Of a stretch of DNA of 64,000 nt, positions 32,338 to 43,709 are shown piece after piece (the first letter of the stretch is position 1; each line of letters begins with the position of its first letter). The notes under the pieces were generated by a model, which had not been told where the DNA came from, searched no databases, and saw only the letters and a list, made by a program, of their open reading frames with translations. The stretch covers positions 4,746,001 to 4,810,000 of the forward strand of contig NC_016458.1 of the NCBI RefSeq assembly GCF_000226115.1, read 5' to 3'. The DNA comes from Thermothielavioides terrestris NRRL 8126 (lineage: Eukaryota > Ascomycota > Sordariomycetes > Sordariales > Chaetomiaceae). Both the position numbers and the translations under genes were made by a program.

Positions 32338-33965
32338 CTAGTTGACCTGGTTCCCACAGAGCAGGCACTTGACCGGCTCGGTCCACGACTTCTCACCGCC
32401 TACGATGCCCTCACGCAGATCACGCACCTCGATCAGCGGCGGGCCAACGTCTGCCGTCTTGAGCGTCGCCTCGAACAGGCCCTCCCATGGCCGCGCGCTC
32501 TCGCCGTTGGCTTCCGCGCCCTTCTTGCGTGGCCGGCCGGGTCTCCGGCCCGATGTCGCTTTGCCCGTCGCGGGCGCGGCCTTGCCCGGCGTGTCTGTGG
32601 CGGCCGTCGTCGTAGTGTTCTCGCTCGTCGCCCGCGCCCGCGCCTGGTCGCTGGGTCGGTGGGGCAGCGAGTCCTCGGGCGCAGCGGGGGCGTCCTCATC
32701 GTCGGCGGCCTGTCGGACATCGACGTTGTCTTTTGTGCTGACGTGCACGGCGTCTGAGGGCCCTGCCTCGGCCTTGACGTCGATCGAGTGTTCTGTGGAG
32801 CCTTCGGCGCCGGTTTCGGTGGGGCTCAACGGGCGCTTGCCCTCGTCCTCGTTCTCCTCTTTCTTGGCCGGCGCCGGGGGCAGGTGCGGTTTGTCGGTGC
32901 CCAGCCGCCGGTACGTGGCCCGGAGCGCGTCGTCGATGATGCACTGCTCGTGCATCCACTTCTTGCATGATTCTGTTGTGCACCCAACCAGCATCTTGTC
33001 GGGATTGCCCGGCGTATTGCAGCTGCACACCATCTCGACCGACTGCGATGCCTTCTGGTTAGCGCCATGATCGTTTCGACATAGGGGAAGGCCCGGTGCG
33101 GGCTGGCGTACCGAAAGCTCGTACGTCCTGACGTCGAATGCCTGCCGCCAGTACAGCGCGTTCTGGATCTCCTCGTCGTTCTCTTCATACCATTGCTTCA
33201 CGTTCGCCTGCGATGTGACGCTCACCACGTTGATGATGTCCACTGCGCGAAAGTCAGTCAGCGTGAATGATCTGGGCGCCAATGCCGCGTTCCAAGGCCG
33301 CTTACTGTGATTGGAGGCGATCAATTCGTTGACGCCGTGGTATGGCTGGCGGCCTTGCACCGTCTTCTTGCCGTCGTGGGTCCCCGGCGGCAGCTCGTCG
33401 GGCCAGTACATCCAGTAGACTCGCGCATAGACGTGATGCTCGTCGCTGGCACGGATCTCTAGGATACGTGCGACCCAGTCGTCGTCCGACTTCTTCCTAG
33501 ACTGCACTGGCTCGTTGTTGTTGACAGCCTTCTGCCGCTCAATGCTGGAGTCGTTCGCGACATAGATGAATCCTTCGCTGAAGTATTTCGTCCCATTCAC
33601 TGCGCGACGCCGCGGGCGGCCACGTTAGTTCCCGAGGCGTTCGGAGGCGCGCACGCAACAGAGAAAATGCAATCAGACTTACGAACGAAACTGTTGTACC
33701 GAGTCATGTCGGTCCATTTCTTCCCCGGTTCGACCTGGTAGTGGAGATCCATCGTCTCGTGGGTCTTGAACTTGCCAGAGGGCGAGAACGGCGACATCTG
33801 CAGCGTGACCCTCTGCGCCGTGTCATCGTCATCGCCAGCCTCGGTGCGACGGCGCTTCTTCTTCTTTTGGTCCTTGTCCTTGGGGTCGACAATCTTGATG
33901 GTGAACGGGCACTCAGCCCGGTTGTCCTCGGGCTCAGCCCTAGGTCTCTTGCGCGCGGATGCCAT
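32338..33965 (-). CDS. epr-1: BAH-PHD chromatin reader, EPR-1 / BP1-like
   Basis: Four exons: 33965-33683, 33599-33306, 33242-33112 and 33054-32338, giving 474 residues. The BAH domain (about residues 75-235) contains VYWMYWPDELPPGT, GRQPYHGVNELIASNHM and DIINVVSVTSQANVKQW. The PHD finger (about 245-300) begins VCSCNTPGNPDK and continues GCTTESCKKWMHEQC. A linker rich in Glu, Asp and Thr leads to an AT-hook-like GRRPGRPRKKG. The C-terminus has a CxxC (CLLC). The order BAH then PHD matches EPR-1 of Neurospora, a reader of H3K27 methylation needed for Polycomb-type silencing, and BP1 of other fungi (family knowledge). The assignment to this exact orthologue is an inference. Introns 2 and 3 (63 and 57 bp) are multiples of three without stops; removing intron 2 restores the codon ATG inside the BAH core. 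Basic Lys/Arg clusters near residue 35 suggest nuclear import. Confidence 0.85.
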
Positions 33966-35032
33966 GGCTGCTACTGCGGCGGGTTGCGAAGGGGTGCGCC
34001 TCGACAATCCGTCAGGGCCTGAGAAGGAACGCGACGAAGATTTACCCGAATCGCGGGCGTGCGCTGGCTACAGTACGAATCCCAGCGCGTGAATGCGAGT
34101 GCTGGGAATCAGGCGCGTGGAAATCAAGTGATGCGCCTGAGTTTCGAGAGCGGTTGGGTTGCGAGAAGCTTCGGGGATGTGTCAGCCGCGAAGCGACATG
34201 CAGCGGTGCGGTCGCAAGGATGGGAAGGAAGCTAGCGCTGAGCGGTGGCTGGGGAGAGGGAAGTGCCGAGGGGGGGAAACCACGGGCAGCAAGTTGGAAC
34301 GCCACGAGCCCACGAGTCAGGCAGCGTGCGTGGCATGCAACCTGCAAACCAGGTGCGAAAGGCGACGGCGACTCCAAAGGACCTCCCCCGGGTCGTTGCG
34401 GCGCCGATGGGTGATGCTCGTGCGTCAATGGGCGAAGGCGACGATGACAGTTCGGAGCTGCAACTGCACACGGTTGCCGGTTGTCGCAACAAAGAGCAAC
34501 CAGCAAAATTTCCGGAATCCGCGTCCGCCACCCGGGGCATGGATAAGACGGGGGCCAGCCAGCCACGTGATTTGGGCGCCAGTGAGGAGAGGCCGGAATG
34601 GAAAGTGGGGATGCGTGGCTGGGCAATTGATTACCACAGCAAATGGGGAATGCGCGAGAATCGTGTATTCCGCCATGACGGACCTGTAATCCGCATGGAA
34701 TACAGACATCTGTTCTGTGAGAGCTCCTGTAGTACTGTGTAAAGGCTTCAAATTGATCCTCACACCTAGGTTTGCATTTCACCCATCCTCATCCTGTTGT
34801 TTCGCATGACCACCATTTCATTATGCTGCTATTATTGACTTTTAGTTAGTCCGTTCACACATCGAACCTAAATGTTCACAGCCAACGGTTGCCCGCAGCA
34901 GATCCTTGAAACCAACACACCGAAACAACGACGAACGCCGGCGCTATGCAAGACAACAACAACAAGAAGAGCTGAATGACCAAATTAGGCCACCCGAAAA
35001 AGAACCAGGACAAACAACTGTGCCCGGCCCCA
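33966..35032. other. intergenic region between the BAH-PHD gene and atg22
   Basis: The upstream region of the BAH-PHD gene adjoins the 3' flank of atg22. Long frames at 34042-34782 exist on both strands, but none is recognisable and they overlap each other, which suggests GC-driven openness. No RNA gene seen. Confidence 0.5.
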
Positions 35033-37183
35033 TCACCGATCCGTCTCCTCGTCGTAGGCGTCCAGGATCGCCCGGCTCTCCTCGTCACTGTCCCTCTCCG
35101 AAGCGCTCCCGCCCTGCGTCAGCTTGAACCCCTCAATGACCTCAGCCAGCTTCTCGCCCTCGCTCCTGCCGCGCTCGACATCTATGCACCAGATCAGCGG
35201 CGCAGGAAGCCCCACCAGTGCAGCGAGGAACCAGAACGCCGGCCGGATCTCCCCAGATGCGTCGATGATGGCCCCGACAATGGCCGGCCCAAACACGCTG
35301 GACCCCTTGTCGGTGATGGCGTACAGCGCGTAGAAGGCGGCCTCGGATCCCGGCGGGATCAGCTCGCCGTACAGCGACCGGCAGTAGCCGCTCAGGCCGC
35401 CGAGCACGAACCCGTAGACAGCCGCCAGCGGGTACATCTCCCACGGCTGCTGCAGTCCAAAGACGCCCCAGCTCTTGACGAAGGGCAGGTATCCCAGAAG
35501 GCCGTAGAGCGGGATGAGCTCGAAGAGGGCGATGCAGGCGAGGATGGTCTGGTGCGCCTGCAGCCGGAAGCGACGCGAAATGTAGGACCACGAGAAGGCG
35601 CCGGCGATGCCCGCCGTCGTGGAGATCACGTTGATCATGCCCAGCGCCCACGGCTCCATGTGCAGCTGCGTCTTGGCGAAGAGGATCGCCGTCGAGGAGG
35701 TCGTCGCGATCGCGTCGGAAAGCAAAAACCAACCGCCGAGGAATAGCACAATGTCGATCAACCGCCTCGCCAACTGGACAGTGCGGAACAGCGACTTCCA
35801 GGCGTAGACGGTATACGAGATCCAGGCACGCAGCCCCGTATCACCGGGCGATGCGGGCAGCGGCGGCCCAGGTCGCGGACGGAGCCACATGGCCGCCGGG
35901 ATGGTGAACACGGCCCACCAGGCTCCAATGGCAAACAGGACAACCCGCTGCGACCATGTTGTATTCTTCATGCGGATCAGGATGAAGATGGCCATGCATT
36001 GCACAAACAACCCGGCGATGTATCCGATGCCGATGCCCCTGGCGGAGATCTGGGTAGACAAGCTCAGCTCCTGGGAGGTCAGCTCCTCCCGCGTCTGCAC
36101 CCGGGACATGGCGTGGCCATCTTCTAGCGGGCTCCTGGGCAGCAACGCCGCCGTCGAGTCGGCCAGTTGCCCCTCGGGCTCCGCATCGCCATGGCGGCGC
36201 AGGGCCTGGCCGTTGGAGGTGACGAAGCCAGCGGCAGCCTCTGCCTCTTGCTCGCTGATCTCCGGGTGGTGGCGGACGAGGAGCGGCAAGAACGAGTTGA
36301 GCAGCACGAACGACGCACCAAAGGTGGTATTGGAAATAATGGCGAGCAGCGCACCGAAGAGGTAGGTGCTCTTCGACACGACGATGTAGAGCATCACGCT
36401 GGAGCTTCCGATCCACGCGAAGGCCAGCAGCAGCTTCTTTCGGTAGTTGCCATGGTCGGCCGCACAGCTGATGCTGACCACCAGCAGCGCCTGCAGCAGC
36501 ACGCTCACGCTGAACGTGTACATGGCGAAGCTGGCCGTGTTGATCTCCATGCCCAGGACGTAGACGATGCACTGCCCGCCATCGTAGGAGTTCTTGTCGG
36601 AGCTGAGGCCGCAGGGCGTCTTTCGGTCGGAAAGGAGGACGCCATTTTCCCTGGCTAAGCTCTCGAGCAGGATTGGGATGAAAGAGCCTGTCCACCGGTC
36701 AGTCTACGCAATCCGTGCGGCACGTTGGTCGGTTCGGCTGGAACGGGGGTTCGGATGACGGTGGGTGCGACGACGTACTGATTCCTACACCGAATCGTCA
36801 ATTAGCTCGGTAACATGCCAACGCAACAATTGCATCGTGCTCGTACCACAGATGACATAGACCTCAGCCGCGAAGGCATATGCATACCACCCGGCGAGCT
36901 CCTTGGGGCTGGTGGGACGGATGTCTTCGCCGGGATAGCGAGCGGGCACCACGGCGACGCCAAAGCTGCCGCCACTGTTGCTCCTGCTCCTGCTCCTGCT
37001 TCCGCTGCGGCTGCGACTCATCATGCCCAGATCACCCAGCGACGCAGTGCTGGATCGCTCGTCGTCGGCCTCGAACGAAGACGAGTGCGACCGGAAAGAG
37101 CGCTTGGACGCGTGGGACAGACCGGAGAAGAGCCGCGGAGCTGGCGGTGGCCGCACTGGCTCGTTCCGGGGCGGCGGCGCCAT
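35033..37183 (-). CDS. atg22: autophagy-related protein 22 (vacuolar amino-acid effluxer)
   Basis: Two exons, 37183-36847 and 36687-35033, give 663 residues; the 159-bp intron interrupts a Gly codon just after AAEVYVICG. Atg22 is a major-facilitator-like protein of the vacuolar membrane that exports amino acids released by autophagy (family knowledge). The family phrase [20 protein letters not shown] precedes the first membrane helix. Exon 2 begins with [17 protein letters not shown], then [14 protein letters not shown]. About eleven further hydrophobic segments follow, including [20 protein letters not shown] and [16 protein letters not shown] near the C-terminus. The cytosolic N-terminus has a Ser/Arg dipeptide repeat ([13 protein letters not shown]). 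The tail is acidic ([18 protein letters not shown]). Start at 37183 gives a typical Pro-rich N-terminus; another in-frame ATG lies 30 codons upstream. Confidence 0.92.
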
Positions 37184-38782
37184 TGTCCAGGCCCCTAAGC
37201 TACAGCGGATAACAGCGCTAGCGATAACGATAGTTGGCCAGCGGGCGAGCGGCAGGCACTGCCCACAGCGCACCGACCAACAGGAGCAGCCGACCGCTGC
37301 ACGACGTCACTGCTGTGGGCAGCTTCCCCTGTCGCAAGGGTCCGGGATGAACAGAGTTCTTGCTGAACAGACCACAAAACCCACCGAGCCAGTGGAGATG
37401 CTCGGCTCCGATCTTTTGGACGAACGACTGACTTCGACGATAGGTAGTTGAAGCCGGGTCGAGTCGGCAGCCGCGGCCCATGCGAGAAACCTGAAACAGA
37501 CGAGAGTGCATCCGGATCCAAAAGTCGTTGCCGATGCCACCGCCGTCGCCCACCTAGGTAGTCAACGTGAGCGAGGCCGGTGCTCCCTGTGGTGTCATGA
37601 CTGGAGTCCCTGGCCGTGCAACCCGTCCGGCTGGCCTGCAACGAGAAGTCGGAAGGATCTGACTTGATGCGGATCGAGAACCGGAGGCCAAGTTAGTTAT
37701 GTACGGAATAGTTGCCGTCGGCTGGCTGGACAGGGACTCAGCCTCCACCGGGTGAAAAGGGTCTGGCGCGTGAATCCGGGGGAGCAGAAGTGTGTGGGTG
37801 TGTTGATCGCGGGCCGTACTCAATGCCGGCCACCCTGCTGCGCATGTGGTCACGAACTGCATGGGGTTTGCGCCAAACAGTTGATTAGGTGCCCATCCTG
37901 CTTGTCTATTTGTTCCCAAGGTGCTCGACCGTCCTGGGTATCTTCGTTCTTCTCAGCTCAGCCTAGGTCGGAAACCAACGCTGCAACAGGTTTTCCATTT
38001 TGAAGCTGTCCGGTGATCCAACGCAGGACACGGCCTGGTCCACACATGGCGATGGTGACGGTTTGAGCAACCGCATGCCGGCGTGGTCACGCTGTCCATA
38101 TGCCGTATTTAGTTCCTGCGGGCTTCCTGCACAGCCCGTCGAATGCATGATCATTGAACCCGGAATAAGCTCTGCTAGGTCGGCTAGTGTTGCAGCCTTT
38201 CGATCCAGCAGCGCTGAGCCTTCCTCTTCTCGGGATAATGGCCACCGATCGCCTCCACGATCTTGCCTCTCTTGGTGCCCTCCATTCCTGCCAAGCCCTG
38301 CGTGAGGTAGGATGACGATGCACTCGGCTGCATCGAGCGAACCGGGGTGATCTGGTGTCTCAGTCGCCCTCCCAACCGCGGAGTGTAACGGAGTATGATC
38401 ACAGGCTTAAGTTACGACGTCTTCCAATGGTGCTGGTTGGAACTTGCGTAGTACATCGAGAACGTGGTTGAAGAATTGAAGCCGGGATGACTCTGAAGCA
38501 CAACATCGCCATTCCGGAAATGTCGATGGTATGGCCAGGGACGACCGTAATTAGGATAGATGTTATGAGCCTCCCCATGACCTTCTGTGCAGGTAGCAGT
38601 TAACGTTATGCATGAAGTTTAACCAAGAAGTTAGCGCATGCCCGAGGGCCTTTGCCGGTGGTATCAGTGCGGAGAACTCGAAACCCAAGCAGTAGCGAAG
38701 CAGAAAGCAGGACGGCATGCAAAAGCCAGCGTCTTCCCCCCGTGCTCTAGCCCTCAAAGTTGTGCCAAAGTTGTGCCCTACC
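37184..38782. other. intergenic region, nothing recognisable
   Basis: The atg22 upstream region runs into the 3' flank of the DUF3602 gene. Open frames are short or overlap on both strands; no domain, RNA gene or repeat family could be supported. Confidence 0.5.
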
Positions 38783-39432
38783 CTACTTCTTGAACGCCCC
38801 AAAAATCTTGTATTTCAGCTTGTCCGCCAGCCCGATCGGCGCCGTCGGCTTGCCCTCGCCCTCAGGCTTGTTGTCCTTCTTGGCAACATGGTGTTCGTTT
38901 CCGGCGCCGCCGCGGCCCGTGTGGTGGTCGGAATCATGGCTCGGGCGGACCGCGGCTTCGGGGACCAGGTCCTTGTCTGCGCGCACGCCCTGCTTGGTGC
39001 CCGCGTCGCCGATGTTGGCCGCACCTGTTTTGAGGGGAGGGCGTGTGATTTCACGTTAGCGCATGGGTGGTGACTTTCTCCGCTGTTCAGGGATTTTAGG
39101 GCCTTAAACTAGCGATTCTCTTATCACGAGCCGAGGCTTGGCAGGCGCCGGGGAGGGGCGTAATGCATCGCAGGGCTACGATAGCGTGGTTCATTGCAGC
39201 TGAGTGCATGCTTCAAGTTGGGGAAGTACGGTTGGAAAAAGGAAACTCGAAACGAACTTGTGGTTGTGATTCAGACGTCAAGCAACTTACCTCCGCGACC
39301 AGTGCTGAATGCGCCGTCACCGTGGCTGCCCTCGGCGCCCACGCGGACAACCTCTCCATCAACGTATTGGGTGTCATCGGGGTTGATGTTGCCAGCACCA
39401 CCACGGCCGTGAGAAACTTCGGGGGCTGTCAT
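38783..39432 (-). CDS. DUF3602-family small protein (GRGGAGN repeats)
   Basis: Two exons, 39432-39291 and 39024-38783, give 127 residues; intron 39025-39290 has GTAAGT and CAG signals and splits a Gly codon. The protein shows three copies of the family hallmark: HGRGGAGN near the start, STGRGG plus A-A-N across the splice, and HTGRGGAGN further on. It ends with a conserved amphipathic Lys-rich helix (IGLADKLKYKIFGAFKK). The family is common in Pezizomycotina and has no settled function. The Gly/His/Asp-rich composition suggests a flexible protein, often seen as stress-associated. The 266-bp intron is long for this window. Confidence 0.85.
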
Positions 39433-40578
39433 CTCGACTGCTCTATCGAAAGGAAAAACGTCTCAGAGTGGTGATTGGGTTTGTCGATGTCAGTGTGAGC
39501 CAGCTCAGTGGCAGTTGGCGGGGCCGCTGATGTTGGTGCGAGTCGGGGAAGCTAGAGACTTGAAAGTCGAAAGCGAAAAGCAGGACACACCCTATTAATG
39601 TGCCCTATTAATGTCGCCCAGCCGCAAAATTCAGTAGTAGTCGCGCCAGAACGCCTTGCCTCAATTTGGTGGAGGTTGGATGAGAAATATTTGATCATGA
39701 TGCCGCTGTCGTGATAACTCGCACAGTACACAGTATTTCGTAACGAGGCAGAGAGATAACGATAAGGAGAGGCGTGCCAAGGCCTGAAAAGGGTTGGACT
39801 ATGACAGCATGGATCATGACGCCAGGCAAGGCAGCGGGATAAGGTGATGCGCATTCTCATTGTGTAGTGTACACTACCTGAGTTACCGGGGAAGCTATCT
39901 TGCCAAGGCTGTTGACCCCCACCTGCTCGCTTTGCCGAATTTTGGAGCTTCCAGGTTTCTTCCATGGAGGTTGACCGTTTTCAAACGCCTCACGGAATTA
40001 TGATAAGGTACCGATGGAGCGTGGAAGGTTGGATCTCTTCTCATTGAACTGCAAGCGTACTAACTGGATGACTTGGAAGCGCTGCTGCCCCTGAGCAACT
40101 AACGGGTCGGCCGACTTACTTGTGTAATGCTCCCAGCGGCCTCGGTGAAGTGGCTGCTGCATAGGTACTAATCAGGGGCGAGCAGAAGCACAGTGGCTTC
40201 ATGGGAGATAAGAACCCCTTCTGCAAGCAATTGGTCCCCCCTCTCGAGAAACAAAGTTGAGGACGCATCTTTCCAAAGAACGGAATACACCCTGTCTTTG
40301 TTTCACAACCACAGAAACGCCTCACTTACACATGCAACTATCCGGGTTGCTGTTGTGGCGGGCTGGGCACCACCTACTCACGGGGGGCCCGCTCAGCCAT
40401 TCCGTAAAACAAAAACCAGATTACGTAACTACACTGCCTGATTCGAGCACACCGATATGGATCCACTGCATTTTCATCCCGCAATTTGGGCTAAAATCTT
40501 TTTGGCGAACACTGCGTTGTCCAGCAAGCTCTGCCGAAAGCCACATAATGCATTATTTCGACCCGCAGCATCCAACCA

Positions 40579-40666
40579 GCCTGGCTAGCTCAATCGGTAG
40601 AGCGTGAGACTCTTATGGAGATTCTCCGTTATCTCAAGGTTGCGGGTTCGACCCCCGCGTTAGGCT
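40579..40666 (+). tRNA. tRNA-Lys (anticodon CUU) with 15-nt intron
   Basis: Acceptor GCCTGGC pairs with GTTAGGC; the discriminator is T, as in yeast tRNA-Lys(CUU). The D stem is GCTC/GAGC. The anticodon stem TGAGA pairs with TCTCA. The loop is CTCTTA plus A, split by an intron at 40616-40630, giving anticodon CTT at 40612-40614. The T stem GCGGG pairs with CCCGC around TTCGACC. The 15-base intron (TGGAGATTCTCCGTT) contains a small self-complementary GGAGA/TCTCC element. Confidence 0.92.
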
Positions 40667-40693
40667 CAATTCCTAACAGCGAACAAGCTTGTC

Positions 40694-40700
40694 TTTTTTT
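40694..40700 (+). terminator. RNA polymerase III terminator of tRNA-Lys
   Basis: A run of seven T follows the tRNA by 27 bases; a second T run is at about 40706-40710. Confidence 0.55.
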
Positions 40701-41604
40701 CGTTCTTTTTCTTCCTCGGCTCAGATAATTGTCAGTAATTCGGTCTCCCCAAGCTCCCCCTAGCTCTTCTCGCTCGTCAGTCTCGCGTAGATCGCACCGG
40801 CCAAGCCAAACTCAGGTTTAAAACATTGCGGTTTCCCGAGCACACGTCATTTCGCAAGGGACAAAATCTTGACCAGGTCACGCCCGGCTAGTCTTCACGG
40901 CGAGGGCTCTCAGGCGGCCACGGCAGCTGAACAGCAACCGTTCGGCCGAGTTGCTAGCCGGCGCTCTCCAAGGGGTCTTCTGAGAGGTGCTGCCGTGGCC
41001 GTGGTGCTGCAACAACTGACGAGCGCTTCCTGTGGCCAGAAAGTTCGTGTGCGATGCCTTCCACTGGCAGCGCCCCGGTCTGCCAGTGCCAATCTCCTGA
41101 GTCTGAGATCCTGAAGTGTCTGCTCTGGCTGGCCCCCGGTCCTACTCGGCTGTCCTGTTCTGGCTCGAATATCCGTGCCCTTGCGTCCTTGTCATACTGT
41201 TGCTGGTTTATGTACTCTGCTCCTCAGAATATCATCATAGGCAGCTAGTAAGGACCTTGGGGCCCAGGGCCTGCAGTACCCAGTTTTATTGCCGTTCGTG
41301 ACCGGGAAACTGTTCCCTCAGTCTCGGATACCATAAGGGGGAGTTGAGGATATTGCCCAGGCATTGAGGAGAACACTGAAAGCGCAGTTTGACGCCCCGA
41401 AATGGCACCCAACCTGCCAGTCGGCGCGTTTCTCATTCAAAAAGCACGCTACAGTCCAAGGAGTGAATGCTGCTCTGGGATGGAGACTAGGTATGTATGG
41501 TCTTGTTTTGCTGCCGAAGTAGGCGGGCTCATGGCGGGCAGTGTAGCCAGCCATGACGGACTCGGAGCTAACGCTGCTGAGGTACGGGGCGGCGAGAACA
41601 TTCC

Positions 41605-42812
41605 TCATAGCTTAGCGTCTCTCGCAGTGCGAAACTCCACTTTGTTCGTGCAAGTGCCGACGCCGTCAAGCTCGACCTCGACCACATCCCCGTCTTTCAA
41701 CCACAGTGGCGGGTTCCTGCCCATGCCCACACCCTGAGGCCTGCAGTAGCGCAACGGGTCAGCAACGCTCCCCCTCCCAAACTCGACGCCACGAAACCCA
41801 AGAACAGAAGAAGAAGAAGAATATACAGGAGCATGCAGACTTACGTCCCCGTGAAGATGACATCCCCCGGCATGAGTGTCGTCCCCTGGCTCAGGAAGGC
41901 GATGGTCCTGCGCACGCTGAAGATCATGTCTGCGGTGCTGCTCTCCTGCACGACGGCGCCGTTCAGGCGCGTGCGGATGCCCAGCGCCTGCGGGTCGGCG
42001 AGCACGCGGCCGCTGACGATGCCCGGGCCGAAGGGCGCCCAGCCGTCGAAGCCCTTGCCGAGCGACCACTGGCCGCCGCCCCGCCGGAGCTGCCACTCGC
42101 GGTGCGACACGTCGTTGCCGACCGCGTAGCCCAGCACGTAGTCCAGCGCCTCGGCCTCGGGCACGTCCGTGCACGCCCGCCCGATCACCGCCACCAGCTC
42201 GCACTCGTAGTCCAGGCCGGCGGCTTGCTGCGCGATCGGGTGCACCGGGATGGGGTCCGAAGGGCCGGCGAGCGAGGTCGCGGGTTTGTACTGGCATGAG
42301 GGAGTGAGCGAGTGAGTGGGTGGGTCGGTGGGTGAGACTGTGGAGGAGAAGGCCGGGGAGTTGGGGAGACAGGTGGACTTACGAAGACGACGGGATACTG
42401 CGGGATGGGCATTTTGGACTGCTCTCTGGTCAGTCTTTCTGTCACCTCGTGATGTCAGTCGGGGTCCGGTGGGTGACGCACCTCCTTTGCGTGGGCGGCG
42501 TAGTTCAGGCCGAGACAGCGCACCGTCCGGACGTCTTCGGGGGCCAGGGGCGCCAGCAGCAAGCGGATGTCGGCGACCTGGTCGGTCACGTCGTGCTTGC
42601 CGAAGATGTCGCCCTTGATGACGCGGGCCTGGCGGGCCTTGCTGATGTCGGTGACGCCGCGCGGGAGGATGGCATCGCCGTAGTAGGTGCGGCCGTCGCG
42701 GGCCAGGAAGCGGACGAGGCGCTGCCGGCAGCGTCAGTGCATGAATCAGCTCGTGTCGTCCCGTTTCTGGATTTGGTGTGCATTCAACAAAACTCACCGA
42801 GAAGGAGGACAT
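41605..42812 (-). CDS. FAH-family hydrolase (fumarylacetoacetate hydrolase domain)
   Basis: Five exons: 42812-42798, 42721-42482, 42418-42383, 42290-41845 and 41740-41605, giving 290 residues. Exon 1 is only 15 nt (MSSFS) and exon 3 only 36 nt. The N-terminal lobe contains RLVRFLARDGRTYYGDAILP and RCLGLNYAAHAKE. The FAH catalytic domain contains YKPATSLAGP, the metal ligand pattern Glu126-x-Glu128 (DYECELVAVIG), Asp157 (YAVGNDVSHREWQ) and SLGKGFDGWAPFGP. The C-terminal strand region contains PQGVGMGRNPPLWLKDGD. The closest type is FAHD1/FAHD2 or bacterial hydroxyhepta-dienedioate isomerase-like proteins, which act on 3-oxoacids such as oxaloacetate or fumarylpyruvate. The exact substrate cannot be read from sequence, and no pathway neighbours help. 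Confidence 0.88.
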
Positions 42813-43406
42813 CCTTTCCACACTGCGGGTTGTCTCAGCAATTGACTGCTGCAGCTAAGATCGAGACAGAGGAGCTTTGTATGTACGAGCCGCTGGCAAT
42901 CTGTTATCTACGAAGCGGACAAATCAAGCCGATGGCGGAGGTAGTTCGCAGTTGGATTCAGCGCTTCCTCCTTATCCCGCTGGCACAGTACATGTATTTG
43001 TCTTGCTTACGCAGCGGCAGCTCTGGTGGAGAACCCCTGAATAGCTCCGCCCATCCTCTGTGTCAGGTATTCCGTATAAGCAGAGTGGGCAGGGAATTCT
43101 CGTGAACATGCAGAGAAATGGAAAGGTACTTCCTTCCTTCCCGGGTGAATTATTCCACCAGCCACCATCCTTAGCGCTGGGCGCGTGCCTTGCCGAGCTC
43201 GGCGTGCCGACTCGGAGACCCGGGTTGACACCGCGGTGGGCCCGACCGAGCCGGGCCCTGTCGGCTCGGGCAATGACGTGCCGAGGGATCAATCCCCATT
43301 GACGCGAATTTTCGACCAAACAAATAATCGTCGTCTCATTCTCTCGTTGCTGCGCCAGCGCCAACAAGACGGTCCCCTTCTTTCGTGCAACTACCATCGG
43401 CACGCA
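42813..43406. other. divergent promoter region between FAH and SDHAF1 genes
   Basis: The two flanking genes point away from each other, so this 594-bp gap should hold both promoters. No independent gene is supported. Confidence 0.5.
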
Positions 43407-43709
43407 ATGCGTCTGTCCGGTCTTCAGAAAGAGGTCCTTGCCTTGTACCGGCAATGTCTGCGGGAGTGCCGGAAGAAACCCGCGGCAAGCCGCAAAAACT
43501 TCCAGGTGTTTGCGAGGTAAGTAACCCGCGAGACAAGAACCGTAGGCTTGGCATAGGCCCCTATGATGCTAACGACAGAATTCAGAAATGAATTCGAAAA
43601 GAACATCAAAATCGACAAACGCGACTTTGGCGCTATTGAGTTCCTGCTGCGCAAGGGCCGCCGGCAGCTGGACTTGTATTCGTTGCCAGGCGTCAAGGAC
43701 ATCAAATGA
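43407..43709 (+). CDS. sdh6: succinate dehydrogenase assembly factor 1 (LYR protein)
   Basis: Two exons, 43407-43516 and 43586-43709, give 77 residues; the 69-bp intron has AG|GTAAGT and TTCAG signals and splits an Arg codon. The protein is a mitochondrial matrix factor that helps insert iron-sulfur clusters into the SDH iron-sulfur subunit of complex II. The start MRLSGLQKEVLALYRQCLRE contains the LYR tripeptide at residues 13-15. Exon 2 encodes NEFEKNIKIDKRDFGAIEFL followed by LRKGRRQLDLYSLPGVKDIK. Length and C-terminal motif are typical for SDHAF1/Sdh6. Each exon is short, so the gene is easy to overlook in ORF scans. Confidence 0.93.

Larger units (their letters stand above)
39433..41604. 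other. intergenic region containing only a tRNA gene
   Basis: Apart from tRNA-Lys at 40579-40666, no gene can be supported. A short direct repeat, CCTATTAATGTG followed by CCTATTAATGTC, occurs at about 39591-39614. Open frames near 39552-39965 and 40869-41114 have no recognisable product. Confidence 0.5.

Noticed and set aside
34042..34782. 246-codon minus-strand frame upstream of the BAH-PHD gene
   Set aside because: No domain, competing frames on the other strand, Pro/Ser/His-rich throughout; looks like chance openness.
41605..42297. 230-codon minus-strand frame across the FAH gene
   Set aside because: Only its last 45 codons (exon 5) are real; the rest is an out-of-frame reading of exon 4 and intron.
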